Shown here piece by piece: positions 45,116 to 56,139 of a DNA stretch of 64,000 nt. Within the stretch, counting starts at the first letter, position 1; the number at the start of each line of letters is the position of its first letter. Both the position numbers and the translations under genes were made by a program. Under the pieces are notes generated by a model. The model searched no databases. It was not told where the DNA came from and saw only the letters and a list, made by a program, of their open reading frames with translations. Source of the stretch: Tritrichomonas musculus (Eukaryota; Parabasalia; Tritrichomonadida; Tritrichomonadidae); assembly GCA_039105265.1 (NCBI GenBank), contig JAPFFF010000005.1, forward strand, positions 7,177,501-7,241,500. The letters run 5' to 3'.

Positions 45116-47737
45116 ATGAGTGATACTACTACAAGATTTAAAGGAGATATACAGTTTAAGATAGGGGATGCTACTCGAAAAGGTAGCCAGTTATTAACCT
45201 TGGGTGACTTAGATAACTATGTACAGACAGGTCATTTATTTAATGAGGTCGAAGGTTTACCAGAAGTTGATATTAAAAATAAAAATATACAGTATGTATC
45301 ATTTGAGTCTTCAACAACAACTTACAATATCCTTAAGTTTGTTAATTTGCCTGAAGACTTCATGAATAAGCTCAATGAAATAAAAACCCAGACTAATATA
45401 TTTAAGATAGTATTGAGGAAGAATATAGTATATGATACAAGTGGTAATTTAGTCAAGGAGTTCTACATATATGTTAAGGATGGTCAAGTATATTCTCCTT
45501 TGATAACTAAAAGTAGTAATGGATGCAGTATAAATAATAGTACCATTATGGGATATATGAATATAGCTTTTGATAGTAAACTAGACTTCAACCCATATAC
45601 CTTGTGGCTGAATGGGGAGTTGAGCATAATGAATGAATATATAACTGATTCTTTACAGACAGAGAAGGCAATAAAGTGTTCTATAATAAAAGCTGATAAT
45701 GCATTAAGTTTACGTAAAAGCGATGTACTATACTTATATAAGCCTACATCAACTAGTCAGGTTGTGATCGATAACAAGAAATATTGGTTACTTCAATGGA
45801 ACATAGATACTGGATATACTATACCTAATGACTTAGAGTTTAGGTTTAATGAGTATTGTTTTGGTAATAAGTGGTTTTTATCATGGGATGGTACAAAATG
45901 GGTAGGTGATAACATACAAGGTCATATCAATGGTAGATTAGTTAATGGATTAAATAAGGAGAATGAGTATGGTGAAGATGGTACCTACATACAAGTCAAG
46001 AGGAGTGAGAGGAACATGAAACTGATTAATAAGCCTAATGACTACTCTCCTGATAACATACTACATTACATGATTCATGGAGGTAAGTGTAAAATAGACT
46101 GTTTTGTAAAATTAAAGACAGGGGAGATAGAACCTTTTTCGAAATATGGTCTAGGATATCAAACAAGTCAAGGAGGTACAAAAGATGGATATGATATTGA
46201 AGCAATAAGGTGCTATAAGATGAATAATGCGACTAATAAATTAGAAACTAGTGCTATTGATGAACTCTACCTTGATATTACCCTTGAAGGTTCTAAAAAT
46301 GCAAATAGGTTCTCAGTTCGACCTACTGGAAAAGAAGGCAATGGAGGAGACAAGGTATGGTTGTTCTTACATGGTGTACTTGATTCATGTGAAAAGCTTG
46401 AATATACATATGCAGCTTCGACTACTAATGACTCAAGGGATATTAAGATATATTTAGCTGATGAATATGTTGACCCAATAGATGAGGTTCATTGGGATTC
46501 AACTACTAACCCATTCGAGTATATCATTAAGCAGCAATTTTATGAAGTATCCCCAAATCCTAATGGGGCAACGACCTTATATACTGATTATAATATTACC
46601 TCCTCTAAGATAATTACTGCTGATAATATTACTACTATGAGGAGTGATTTAAACTTAGTTACCAACAATGTAGATGTTATTAGCTATGATGTTAACGAAA
46701 TGAACACTGTTATGGAAAGCTTAAAAGGTAGAGTATCAAGGACTGAACAAGTTACTCAACATCTGGAGGATGATGTAGATAATTTGCGTATAGTCTCATG
46801 GACAGCATTAGCTTTTGGAGTTGCAGGTACTGCTGGGTCAATAGGTTCTATTGGTATGCAGCTATTTCCAGATGGTATAAGCTTTCCTACCATAAAAGGT
46901 GGAGGATTCCTTAAAAGGTTATTCTCTCATAAGTCAACCAAAGGTATGAGTGATTTGGTTAGAAATAGCATTAACTTCATGTCAGGTACTACAGCAAGAA
47001 GCATAACCAAAGATATAACACCTATAATTACCTGGTGTGAGGAAGAGTATAAGCAACTAGATGAACTACCTTTTACTGATGAGAATGATAACCCTGATAC
47101 TGGAACCTTGACATTAAGTGGTGCTATGGATATCAGCAATATGTTTAGGGATTCACTCAAGCCTTGTTTCAAGTTGTTAGCTGAGAAGGTCAATGAGCTA
47201 GAGGCTGAGTTTGATAATTACCCTACTGTGGATGAAGCTAATGAAGGTCTAGATGTACTTATACGTAGGATAGAGACATTAGAGGGTGAAAATATCGCAT
47301 TAAAAGATACTATAGCAGCAATGGAAGCTAGGTTAACTGCATTAGAAGAGAAAAATGACCCAGATAGTGAATGGAAAGCATATTATACAGGATTTACTGA
47401 TGTCACTGATGAATATAATAGGTATTTTCTATTCTCTTATTTTACAAGTGAGAAACACATAATTATTGATAATTTAGATAATGATCCAACAGGTGATAAT
47501 GAACCTGTTCCAGATGGGGAGTACTTATTGATATTCAAGGACAAGACTCAAAAGCTACATTTTATTAGATTTATATCAACTGAATGGTCTGACCCTCAAC
47601 AAATAAAATCATATTTGGATGAAATATACTTTAAAGACACTAACCCACCTTCTGGTGCTTATGATATATATAATATTGAGTTAGATTGTGATGAATGTTC
47701 TATGATTTGTTTCGATGCTATATATATGAAGAAATAA
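45116..47737 (+). CDS. Fibre-like structural protein, paralogue of the preceding gene
   Basis: 873 aa from the ATG at 45116 (MSDTTTRFKG). Residues ~200-525 match the module of the upstream giant protein (LEFRFNEYCFGNKWFLSWDG; IKQQFYEVSPNP; TADNITTMRSDLN). A hydrophobic stretch near 565 (SWTALAFGVAGTAGSIGSIG) and a trimeric-looking coiled coil (IRRIETLEGENIALKDTI) follow, then a beta-rich C-terminal domain that the upstream paralogue lacks. The different tip domain suggests alternative receptor-binding heads. Its TAA ends one base before the right terminal repeat. Confidence 0.7.
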   Translation: MSDTTTRFKGDIQFKIGDATRKGSQLLTLGDLDNYVQTGHLFNEVEGLPEVDIKNKNIQYVSFESSTTTYNILKFVNLPEDFMNKLNEIKTQTNIFKIVLRKNIVYDTSGNLVKEFYIYVKDGQVYSPLITKSSNGCSINNSTIMGYMNIAFDSKLDFNPYTLWLNGELSIMNEYITDSLQTEKAIKCSIIKADNALSLRKSDVLYLYKPTSTSQVVIDNKKYWLLQWNIDTGYTIPNDLEFRFNEYCFGNKWFLSWDGTKWVGDNIQGHINGRLVNGLNKENEYGEDGTYIQVKRSERNMKLINKPNDYSPDNILHYMIHGGKCKIDCFVKLKTGEIEPFSKYGLGYQTSQGGTKDGYDIEAIRCYKMNNATNKLETSAIDELYLDITLEGSKNANRFSVRPTGKEGNGGDKVWLFLHGVLDSCEKLEYTYAASTTNDSRDIKIYLADEYVDPIDEVHWDSTTNPFEYIIKQQFYEVSPNPNGATTLYTDYNITSSKIITADNITTMRSDLNLVTNNVDVISYDVNEMNTVMESLKGRVSRTEQVTQHLEDDVDNLRIVSWTALAFGVAGTAGSIGSIGMQLFPDGISFPTIKGGGFLKRLFSHKSTKGMSDLVRNSINFMSGTTARSITKDITPIITWCEEEYKQLDELPFTDENDNPDTGTLTLSGAMDISNMFRDSLKPCFKLLAEKVNELEAEFDNYPTVDEANEGLDVLIRRIETLEGENIALKDTIAAMEARLTALEEKNDPDSEWKAYYTGFTDVTDEYNRYFLFSYFTSEKHIIIDNLDNDPTGDNEPVPDGEYLLIFKDKTQKLHFIRFISTEWSDPQQIKSYLDEIYFKDTNPPSGAYDIYNIELDCDECSMICFDAIYMKK

Positions 47738-47968
47738 GTACGAGATTCTCGGGGCAGGTACCTGTGCCGTTTCATAGATGGGCGGTTGTGGGGTGGGGTA
47801 CCTGTGCCGTTTCATTGATGGGGAGCAGTAGTGAGAACAAGAATATTTTTTTCTTTTTTTCTTTTTTCTTTTCTTTTCTTTTTCTTTTCTTTTCTTTTTC
47901 TTTTATGACGAGTTCGTGTTGACGCTTGGGGTGCCAGCCCCAGCGGAAACCGACTCGTATATACTACT
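47738..47968 (-). repeat. Right terminal inverted repeat of the Maverick
   Basis: Reverse complement of 22465-22694 with small length differences in the pyrimidine tract (TTTCTTTTCTTTT). It ends CCGACTCGTATATACTACT. The outer flank is ATAACAGTT, against CAACAA outside the left end, so no clear direct target duplication. Confidence 0.93.
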
Positions 47969-48648
47969 ATAACAGTTAGAGGAATTGTTATTTCATCGAG
48001 AGACTTGCAATCCTTGAAAACTCCACGTTCAATCCAAGTGACAGATGAAGGAATTGTCAATTCTTTCAACGACTCGCAAGAATAGAAGAAATATGATTGA
48101 ATTGTAGTCATCGATGGAGGAAGTTCAACTTTTGTGAGACTTGAACAACCAGTGAAAACTTGGTCCTCTAAATTTCTTAATGTTGGGGGAATGTCGACAT
48201 GTCGTAAAGAACCGCAATTTCCAAAGGCTTGAGCACCGAGTAATGTCAAATTTGGAGGAAGTTTGGCTGCTTTTAATTTAAAGCAAGCATAAAAAGCGTT
48301 GCTTGACATAATTGTGAGAGAATCTGGCAAATTTATGGCTCTCAAATTGACACATGTATTGAATGCATATTTGCCAATTTTATTCAATTGAGGTGGGAGG
48401 ATGATATGCTTAAGTCCTCTGCAACCATAGAAACAGTTCTCCTTGATTTCAGTCATCTTCGGAGGAAGCCAGAGTCTCTGCAAGGACTCCATTGTGGTGA
48501 AAGTGCTGTATTCAATTTCAGTAACGGTTTCTGGAATCGAAATTACTTTCAATGATGGACAATGGCTAAAAGTGCAGTGCTTAATTGATGTGACAGATGA
48601 TGGAATGAATATTTCTTCAAGTGAGCTGCAATTGTCAAATATTAATAA
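47969..48648 (-). pseudogene. BspA-like LRR gene fragment cut by the Maverick
   Basis: About nine LRR_5 units (SSLTKVELPPSMTTIQ, SLKELTIPSSVTWIERGVF) run in frame from 48648 down to 47969 and stop being LRR at the terminal repeat, after ITIPLTVI. The frame is also closed upstream by a TAG with no ATG, so both ends are missing. The continuation is not found beyond the left end of the Maverick, where sequence is unrelated. Confidence 0.8.
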
Positions 48649-48793
48649 CTACCGTCAATTGAAGAACCTTAGGGCATACTCAATTAACCTTAGGGAATAT
48701 TGTATACTTCTCAGAAACACATTCAATTGGAATACCTGTTGGCGAAAAAAAATTTACTTTATTTATAAATAATTTATAAATTTGATAAAGACA

Positions 48794-48816
48794 CTTTTTG
48801 AGCGTAGCTCAAAAAG
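48794..48816. terminator. Perfect 10-bp hairpin with GTA loop
   Basis: CTTTTTGAGC, loop GTA, GCTCAAAAAG. No gene ends nearby, so a terminator role is only one option; it may be a transposon relic. Confidence 0.3.
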
Positions 48817-49584
48817 CGGCTATCTTGTTATTTAGAAAAGAATTTTTTATTTGAAAATCAAGTAATAGTTTGTCAAAACAGGATAATCTTTTAAAATCTG
48901 AAATAGTTATTAATATATCTTAATATTGTGTTCAAACATGAAATAAAAGAACCAAATGCCAAAATTTTTTAATTATATAAGTGATTAGTAACATTAATTA
49001 ATAGCGAAATAAACTAAAATGCATAGTATAAATGTTGAAAAAAAGATAAAAAATATAAAACAAGTAAATGAATAGTTTGTATTATTTAAAATTTGTAGAT
49101 TTCAAAGATTAATATTAAAAAATATTACATAACTTAAATTTATGTATTATTTCTCTTTTCATAAGTCATCTAAACAATAAATTAAATGACAATGAAAATC
49201 AGAAAAAAATACGATACAAATAAAAATCAATTAACTTTCAAGAAAAAAGGTTTTATGATATAAAAAATTGTAATTAAATAGAATGATAGAGAAAATAATT
49301 TCAAAAAACAATTTTTGAGAAAAATATCAAATGCATTATTCTAATGAAATAAAAATTTTTATTAAAAAGGATTAAAAAGCTTGTAAATTTTTTAATAAAC
49401 CTTTTTTATATAAATATTTATTCCACATTTTGAGATAAATGAATTTTAAAAATTTCGGGTCAAAAACCGCTTTGGGTAGGCGGTAATTTGCGACCCCTGG
49501 TCAAAATATACCAAAAATTTTTGACCCGATTGAAAATGGGTAAATCGGGTACCCCTTACAAGGTCTACTGAAAAATCGTTTTTT

Positions 49585-50059
49585 CACGGTAAAAAAGTGA
49601 CAAAATTTTTCATGAAAAAAAGGTAGATCGTAAAATGCTTTTTTTCCGAGATTTAATTCTCAATTTTTTTCACTTTATGGAAAGAGGAGTGGAAGGAGGG
49701 AGTGCTGTATCTACCGAATGCTCTCATTTTGATCTCGGAATTGTAAAATTATTTCTAAATAATTGTTTCGAATTTGAACCAAGATTGTCAAAATGGCAGG
49801 AACAATTGAACAAAAAAAAGTAAATCTTTGATTAAAAACTGATTTTTGAACTTTCTTTGTTTTGATGATTATATCTAATATGTGATCAATGACAGGCCAG
49901 TTGTTTTCATGATTGCCTTCAACTCGCTTAACATTTTCATAGAAATTGCTTGCTATTAACTTTGATTTAATTAAGAATCACAAAATGGTATAAAAGAAAA
50001 TTACAAAAGCCAAATAACACTTTTTTACCGTGAAAAATTTTGTCACTTTTTTTACCGTG
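49585..50059. mobile_element. 475-bp foldback (MITE-like) element
   Basis: The arms 49585-49614 (CACGGTAAAAAAGTGACAAA...) and 50029-50059 are inverted copies of ~30 bp with two or three differences. The ACCGTGA word occurs twice at the right end. No clear target duplication. Confidence 0.55.
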
Positions 50060-50349
50060 AGTGATTATTTTTATATTTAGGTATAGGTATTCCGACTATA
50101 TAATCTATATAATTTTTGCATCATTTTGAGTATTTAATTGAATAATTCTATATTAATTTTAAAAATAATGCGAATAAGAATTTTTTGCATTTTTTTAGAA
50201 GATAAAGGTGTTTTTATATTTCAATGTATTCAATTTTTGCAACTTTGAATTTTGAATACTTTATCGAAAAAATTAAAAATATACGCATATCTTAAAATAT
50301 AAATCTAAAAAATTATATATAAATAAATAAATAAATAAATATTTTTTTA

Positions 50350-52767
50350 TTAATCATGATTCATTGGTATGTTCCAACTCATCAGGACTTGCTTTCCTGT
50401 TGTTGGTGATTCAGAATGAGGAATTAAATCTTTAGCATTAGGATCCATTGAGAGATTAATCATTAAACTTTTAAGATATTGCAAATTTGAACTTTTAATT
50501 TGAAAATTTTTATCATATGATGATCTTCTTAATAATTGAATTTCTTCTTTCAAATTATTTTCTGGGATTTCAAAATGTTCAACCATTTCATTTGAAATAT
50601 TCACACCGCCTTCATCATGATAATTTGTGCTTCCATGCAAATCTAATTCTTCATTAATTTCATTTGTCATTATTTTGTGAACCAAAATTTCTATAAATAA
50701 TTTTTTATTGATGCTATTATTCATATATTTTCGTACGTTTGCGAATGTTTTTTTCTTCTACTCCAGTAGCCAATCTTTGAAGACCAATTGGAAATTTTGA
50801 GTATTTTTTAATTGAATAAATATCTACCACAATTGTATTTATAAATTTTATTAAATCATTCTTACACCAATAATTCATTATTTTACATTTTTGAGCATTT
50901 TCTTCATAAAAACCCAATTCCACGTTTTTAGGATTGAAATTGTCATATTCATAACTGAAAATCATTAGAGATAATGATAGCAAAACTATTCTATTATTGA
51001 TAGATAGATTAACATATCTAATCGAAGTTTGCCATAATATAAAAGGTAACAAATAATAAGAAAAGAAACATATTTCATCATAATTTATAATTTCCAAAAA
51101 AGAAAATGGCGAAAAAAAAATCGATTCCATAATCATCACGGAATCTTATCGATTCACTATGCTTTTCAAAGCAACATCTTGACAAATATCTTTGAATGAC
51201 ATCTTTCTTAATAATAGGTGACACTGGTGAAAGAGCCATATCTTGTCTAAAGAACCTTGCCCTTTGCATTTTGAGAACATGCGGTAGATCAAGGATGGGA
51301 TGACATTTTTGCGGTTTGGCCACGACATTTCCTTGTTCATCAAAAATTGGATATAATTTATTAAATGATTGAATATGATACTTTGTGTTACCAGAATCAT
51401 AATCAGTAGCTATTGCCAGACAATCCAATTGAAGATCATCCAAACAATCCAATATTTTTTTCATATCATCAAGATTTTGCTCATGGAAATTTCCGCAATA
51501 ATTGACTCTTATATTCATAGGAAAAACAGGATAGCATGACAAAAAAGGCTGAAGTTGATATAAATATAAATAACAATTTCCATGGATGTCTTTGAACATA
51601 GGATCAGCGCATGCAACAGTTGCATCACCAGCGATAATAACTGGTGTGTGCTTTTCAACTCCAAAAATTTCAATGAATGATTCTAGTAAAAAAGTCACAT
51701 ATTTTATATCACATATATATTCATTCATTTTTTTCATTTCAACACCGAAATGCTTATATAGAGTTGACACAGCAGGGAATGGAAATGACTGTAAAGAATA
51801 TCTATATCCTTTTGCGCTGTAAAAATAAGAAGCCAAGCAATATTCCAGCATTTTTTCGCTTGGTTTTCTAGCATGAGGTTCACATTTATATAATTCAATC
51901 AATTCAGCCATGAGGTCATGGTCTATATTTTGATGATTATTGAAGTTTGGTTGCTGCTGAATGTTGTCGAAGTTCGGGTGCTGCTGAATGTTGTCGAAGT
52001 TCGGCTGCTGCTGAGTGTTGTTGAAGTTCGGGTGCTGCTGAGTGTTGTTGAAGTTTGGTTGCTGCTGAGTGTTGTTGAAGTTTGGTTGCTGCTGAATGTT
52101 TGGCTGCAAGTTTTTTAAATTTTCTTTTGTTCTATTTCTATTACTTTTATTCTTTCCAATTTTTTTGTTTTTCATTTGTCCACAAAGATTGCTGTACTTA
52201 TATCTATATTTTTCATTTCTTTTTAATTTTCTATTTTCTTCTTGAGTTATTGAAAGAGATTTAGTTAAACTTTTGATTTTTGAAGAATTTTGATTTTCAT
52301 TTGAAATTGGGTTGGAATAATAAAAATAATTATTTGAACTTTGATACCTTTGAGCATCATTTAGAATTAATATTATATTCAAATCACCGATTTCAGAATT
52401 ACAAGCTTTGTCACTGGAACGTGAATCAAAAAACGTTAATTGATTGTTGAATATCTCCAAATTGTTTTACAATATCTATTATTTCGCATAATTTAATCAA
52501 TCGATTATCTTTGTAACTAACCCAAATTTTGGAGGAAACTTTGTTCATTGGAAAAAATGAATATGAATATGAATAATTTGCACAAAAATCATTTGATTTG
52601 ATATTTGTTTCAGCAACAGCTCGTTTTGCGCATCTCATATCAAAATAAGTTGCAAAGCATATACCTTGTTTATCAATCGAAGACAAGTATTCTGAAATTT
52701 CTCCGAATTGTAATGCAAAATGGAAAAAATCTTTAGGATTATAATTGTAAGGAATATTAAAAAACAT
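50350..52767 (-). pseudogene. P/THAP9-like transposase with RRM-like N-terminus, frame-broken
   Basis: Read from 52767 down. An RRM-like region (NYNPKDFFHFALQFGEISEY, GICFATYFDMRCAKRAV) resembles Mei2-type RRMs, and a second partial RRM is split by a frameshift at a T6 run (~52,430). Next come a basic segment and six QQPNFNNTQ repeats (51,945-52,105), then a DDE core: IIAGDATVACADP, AIATDYDSGNTKY and DLPHVLKMQRARFF, the last like the D..H..K..RN motif of P elements. The frame shifts again at an A9 run (~51,115) and an A7 run (~50,745); IGLQRLATGVEE holds the likely final Glu. All three breaks lie at homopolymers. Confidence 0.6.
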
Positions 52768-53819
52768 AATTAAGTGTTTCCATTTATAAAAAATAAGTAA
52801 TTTTGAGTGAGAAAAAAATGTTTTAAAACAAATTTGTTTTAATATGAGATACTTTTTGAATTCCTATCTTTTAATTATTTCTAATTATATTGAATATTTC
52901 TATCTTACCATTTCAAATTAAGAACTTTTTCAAATAATGACATTCAAAAAAATAGCATAAAATATCAATGATTTATCTCAATAAATTAAAAATATTCGTG
53001 AATAATTATGATTTATTTATGCATTAAATTAATGATAATGATATTATTAATATATATTATTATCAAAATTAGCAGATTCAAGGTTAAAAATTAAATTTTA
53101 ATAGAAAAATTTGCTCATTGAAAAAATAATCGCACCGATTATTTTTTTTTTTTATGTTATAATATTCATATTTTTTCTTTTCTTTTTTTTAACTGAAGCA
53201 CTATTCTTCAATATTCTTTTTTATGTAAATAATTTAATAATTATTGTTACGGCAAAAATTTGTATGCATTTTTGAAATATATGCAAACTAAATTACCTTA
53301 TTTTCATATATTTTTGAAAATATTTCCTATATTCCTATAATATTATCAGATATTTATGGGTTTTATACCACTTTTTGAAATAATGACCGTTTATTATATT
53401 TGGTCATAATACCTATATTTAGGTCTCAAAAAAATCTGATTTTCAAAATAATTATTAAGAAAAACTCTTTAAAAAAAGATTATATAACTTATTTTTAAAT
53501 ATATATAAATTTATTTTCATTTATTAATTTATGTTTAAATATATATTTAATATTTATCTAATATTTCATGAGATACAAAAAGTAATAATATTATTAAACT
53601 TTTTATGATATTTATTTTATTATCAGAATTATATAACTTTTTGTGAAAGACATTATGATTTTATATCATATATAAACCTTCTTATTAATAATATTATTTG
53701 CATATATTATTCATTTTTCTGTGTTAATATAAATTATATATTATATAAATGTAAATATTAAATTATTTAAGGAAATATTTACTGCAATATTAATTCTTTT
53801 AAAAGTAAAAAACAAGAAA

Positions 53820-54758
53820 AATCGGTTTTACCATCGATCCACTTTTTGAAGGAAACTTTCTCTCAATTTTTATTAAAATATTGAGAGAAGTATTCAATAT
53901 TTGAATGTATTCAAGAAACTTTCATCAAAAAGTTGATATCATCATCTTTTCAAAAAGTTCTGGATACGTTAATTAGCATATTTCGCGGTATTTTTATAAA
54001 GAAGATGACGAAGTTAATAAACAGAATTAAATGAGATACGGAATTACAAGAAGACGGGGCACAGAAACAAAAGAAGACTAGATACAGATTCAGATGTAGA
54101 TGAGATACAGATTCAGATGAAGATAAGGTACAGATTCAGATGAAGATAAGGTACAGATTCAGATGAAGATAAGGTACAGATTCAGATGAAGATGAGGTAC
54201 AGATTCAGGTGAAGATGAGATACAGATTCAGGTGAAGATGAGGTTCAGATTCGGAAGAATACGAAATACAGATTCAGAAGAATAAAAGATACTGATTCAG
54301 ATGAAGACGAAGTATAAATTTTGTCTGAAGTTCGTTTATGAACTTCGTCATCTTATATGGCTCGCAACAGAAAATGCTTAATTTATTGATTTTTCTTTTT
54401 TTTTATAAACTTTTTCTCTTTTTATTTAGAATTTATATTTTTATTCATTTTTTTCTTGACTTTGTTACTTAGAGATTGAAATCGTAATATGATGATTTAT
54501 ATATATCTTTTTCATATAATGTTTTTACGTTTTTTATTTATTATTTGCGTTATATTTATAAAATTTCTGTTTTTCTTTATACTATTATCTTTTTTTATGA
54601 AGATATTTTAATTTTAATATGAACTTTTTCAATGAAAAAAATTTGAATGAAAAAAAAAATCTCTCAATAATTCTTAGGATTTTAAATTTTTGTACTTAAC
54701 ATTTCCACTTTTTGTGAATATAAACTATACAAAAAGTGGATCGATGGAAAATCCGATT
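53820..54758. mobile_element. 939-bp segment bounded by 29-bp inverted repeats
   Basis: The arms 53820-53848 and 54730-54758 match inverted at 27 of 29 positions (core CCATCGATCCACTTTTTG). A smaller hairpin of CCACTTTTTG lies at the right end. It carries a 23-bp tandem array and no gene, consistent with a non-autonomous element. Confidence 0.5.
54081..54308 (+). repeat. 23-bp tandem repeat, about nine copies
   Basis: Unit close to GTACAGATTCAGATGAAGATAAG, degenerate toward the right. 23 is not a multiple of three and no frame stays open, so it is not coding. Confidence 0.75.
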
Positions 54759-55110
54759 GCCCAAAAAACAATTAACGTCAATAGTAGTTAATAAATTGTC
54801 CTGAAAAGTGCTCTAAACGACCACTTTTCATGACAATTTGACCACTTTTCGTTCATTTTTCGTTCTAAAAGACCACTTTTTCAATAAAAACAAGACCAAA
54901 TGACCATTTTTTTGAAAAATTTGACCATTTGGAGAACTTTTTGATAGATTTCTTTTAATAATTTGAACATGAATTTGACCTTTTTGGTCGATTTTCTTTG
55001 AAAAATTTGACCTTTTAAGACCTTTTATTTCAAGAAAGTGGATTAATTGACCTTCAAAAATTGACCATTTTTAAGAAAAAGTGAACCATTTGACCTCCTA
55101 ATTTATACTC

Positions 55111-55235
55111 GTCCTGAAAACCGCTATATAAAGTACTAAATGACCTTCAAAATTCGTATTTTTACTTAAAAAGTGGGTCATTTGACCTATTTTTATCAAA
55201 TTCTCAAAACCAATTGTCCTGAAAACCGCTATATA
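55111..55235 (+). repeat. Direct repeat GTCCTGAAAACCGCTATATA (two copies)
   Basis: Exact copies at 55111-55130 and 55216-55235, with a partial copy at 54798-54807. They lie just outside the gene-dense region and may be element-end sequences. Confidence 0.6.
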
Positions 55236-55666
55236 GGTGAAAATTAAGCACATTAAAATTTTACTTCAAAAAGTTTCCCATCCACATTTTTCAATTATTA
55301 TTCTAAAATAAAGATTTTTTATTAAATTGAATTATCATTCAAAATTAATTTATTTTCTATCATTATTATTTTTTAATAAATTGAATTATCAATTCAAAAT
55401 TAATTTATTCTCCAAATAATTTTTTAAAAAAAGCATTTATCAGAAAAAGTTTTGCATCCATATTAATTAAATTAATTTAAAACATTAATGAATATTGTAA
55501 ATATATTTTAATAATTAAATTAATTTAATAAATAAAGTTAATAAATGAAATGATTTCCAACACCCTTTTAAAAAGTTAAAAATTTTAATGATATGACTAC
55601 TTATTTTCAATTAAAATTTTAATTGAATACTTTCACTTCATTTATTATATTAAACAAGTACAAACA

Positions 55667-55831
55667 ATGAAACTACTAGAAACTATGAAACCTATGAAAG
55701 AAATGCAACCATTCAACTGTTCACTCAAATTAGAATTCACAGAAAAATTTCTTAGAAATGAAGTTATAGGCGCCGATAATGGAATTTCTTTGAAACGATT
55801 TTCTATTCTAATTTATGATACATATGATTAA
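55667..55831 (+). CDS. Small open frame, 54 aa
   Basis: Begins MKLLETMKPMKEMQPF, ends FSILIYDTYD. Initiator-like TTTCACTTCATT lies upstream, as for the genes that follow. No family recognised. It could be a real small gene or the 5' fragment of a larger one whose 3' end is the piece at 56140-56328. Confidence 0.4.
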   Translation: MKLLETMKPMKEMQPFNCSLKLEFTEKFLRNEVIGADNGISLKRFSILIYDTYD

Positions 55832-55843
55832 ATTCATTGAATT

Positions 55844-56070
55844 CCTCCTAAAGAGGGTAAATAGAAAAAGATATGTTTTTTCTATTTGAAAGCAACACAT
55901 CATCTAATAATAAAATTGTTATTAGTTTTGATAATTTTTATAGAAACTACAGCGTTTCGGAGTTTCTGATACAAAATTGTTGATGAAACTTTTAATATTC
56001 TCAGACTTTTACACAAAGTCATTTTATTTATTATTTAGTAAACGGATTTAATAAATCCCTCTTTAGGAGG
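55844..56070. repeat. 14-bp perfect inverted repeat
   Basis: CCTCCTAAAGAGGG (55844-55857) and CCCTCTTTAGGAGG (56057-56070). It may form a stem around a 200-bp loop between the two gene fragments. Confidence 0.55.
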
Positions 56071-56139
56071 AAAAAACCACTTTTTGAAAAGATTGAATTT
56101 CAGCAAAACAATCTTTTTACCGTTTTTGACTCAATTTGA

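Larger units (their letters stand above)
22465..47968. mobile_element. Maverick/Polinton, 25.5 kb, apparently complete
   Basis: It is bounded by 230-bp terminal inverted repeats and encodes the hallmark set: adenain-like protease, retroviral-type integrase, FtsK/HerA-type packaging ATPase, major capsid protein and protein-primed DNA polymerase B, plus about fifteen others. Most frames are open; the exception is a frameshift upstream of the protease. Such elements are regarded as endogenous viruses of the polinton type, here resident in a protist genome. No matching target-site duplication can be read at the two ends. Confidence 0.93.
48649..50349. other. Intergenic region, no gene seen
   Basis: AT-rich. 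It contains a 10-bp hairpin (48794-48816), a GC-richer patch at 49,456-49,560 with inverted CGGGTCAAAAA arms, and the inverted-repeat element at 49585-50059. A 62-codon frame at 49635-49823 lies inside that element and is not convincing. Confidence 0.5.
52768..55666. other. 2.9-kb region without genes, with repeats
   Basis: Very AT-rich and full of stops. It contains the inverted-repeat segment at 53820-54758, a 23-bp tandem array, and a zone at 54,780-55,240 full of TTGACCATTTTT-like words and repeats of GTCCTGAAAACCGCTATATA. It may hold the left edge of the mobile region that follows. Confidence 0.5.

Noticed and set aside
49635-49823. 62-codon frame inside the foldback element
   Set aside because: Overlaps the inverted arm, has no similarity, and is short for this AT content.
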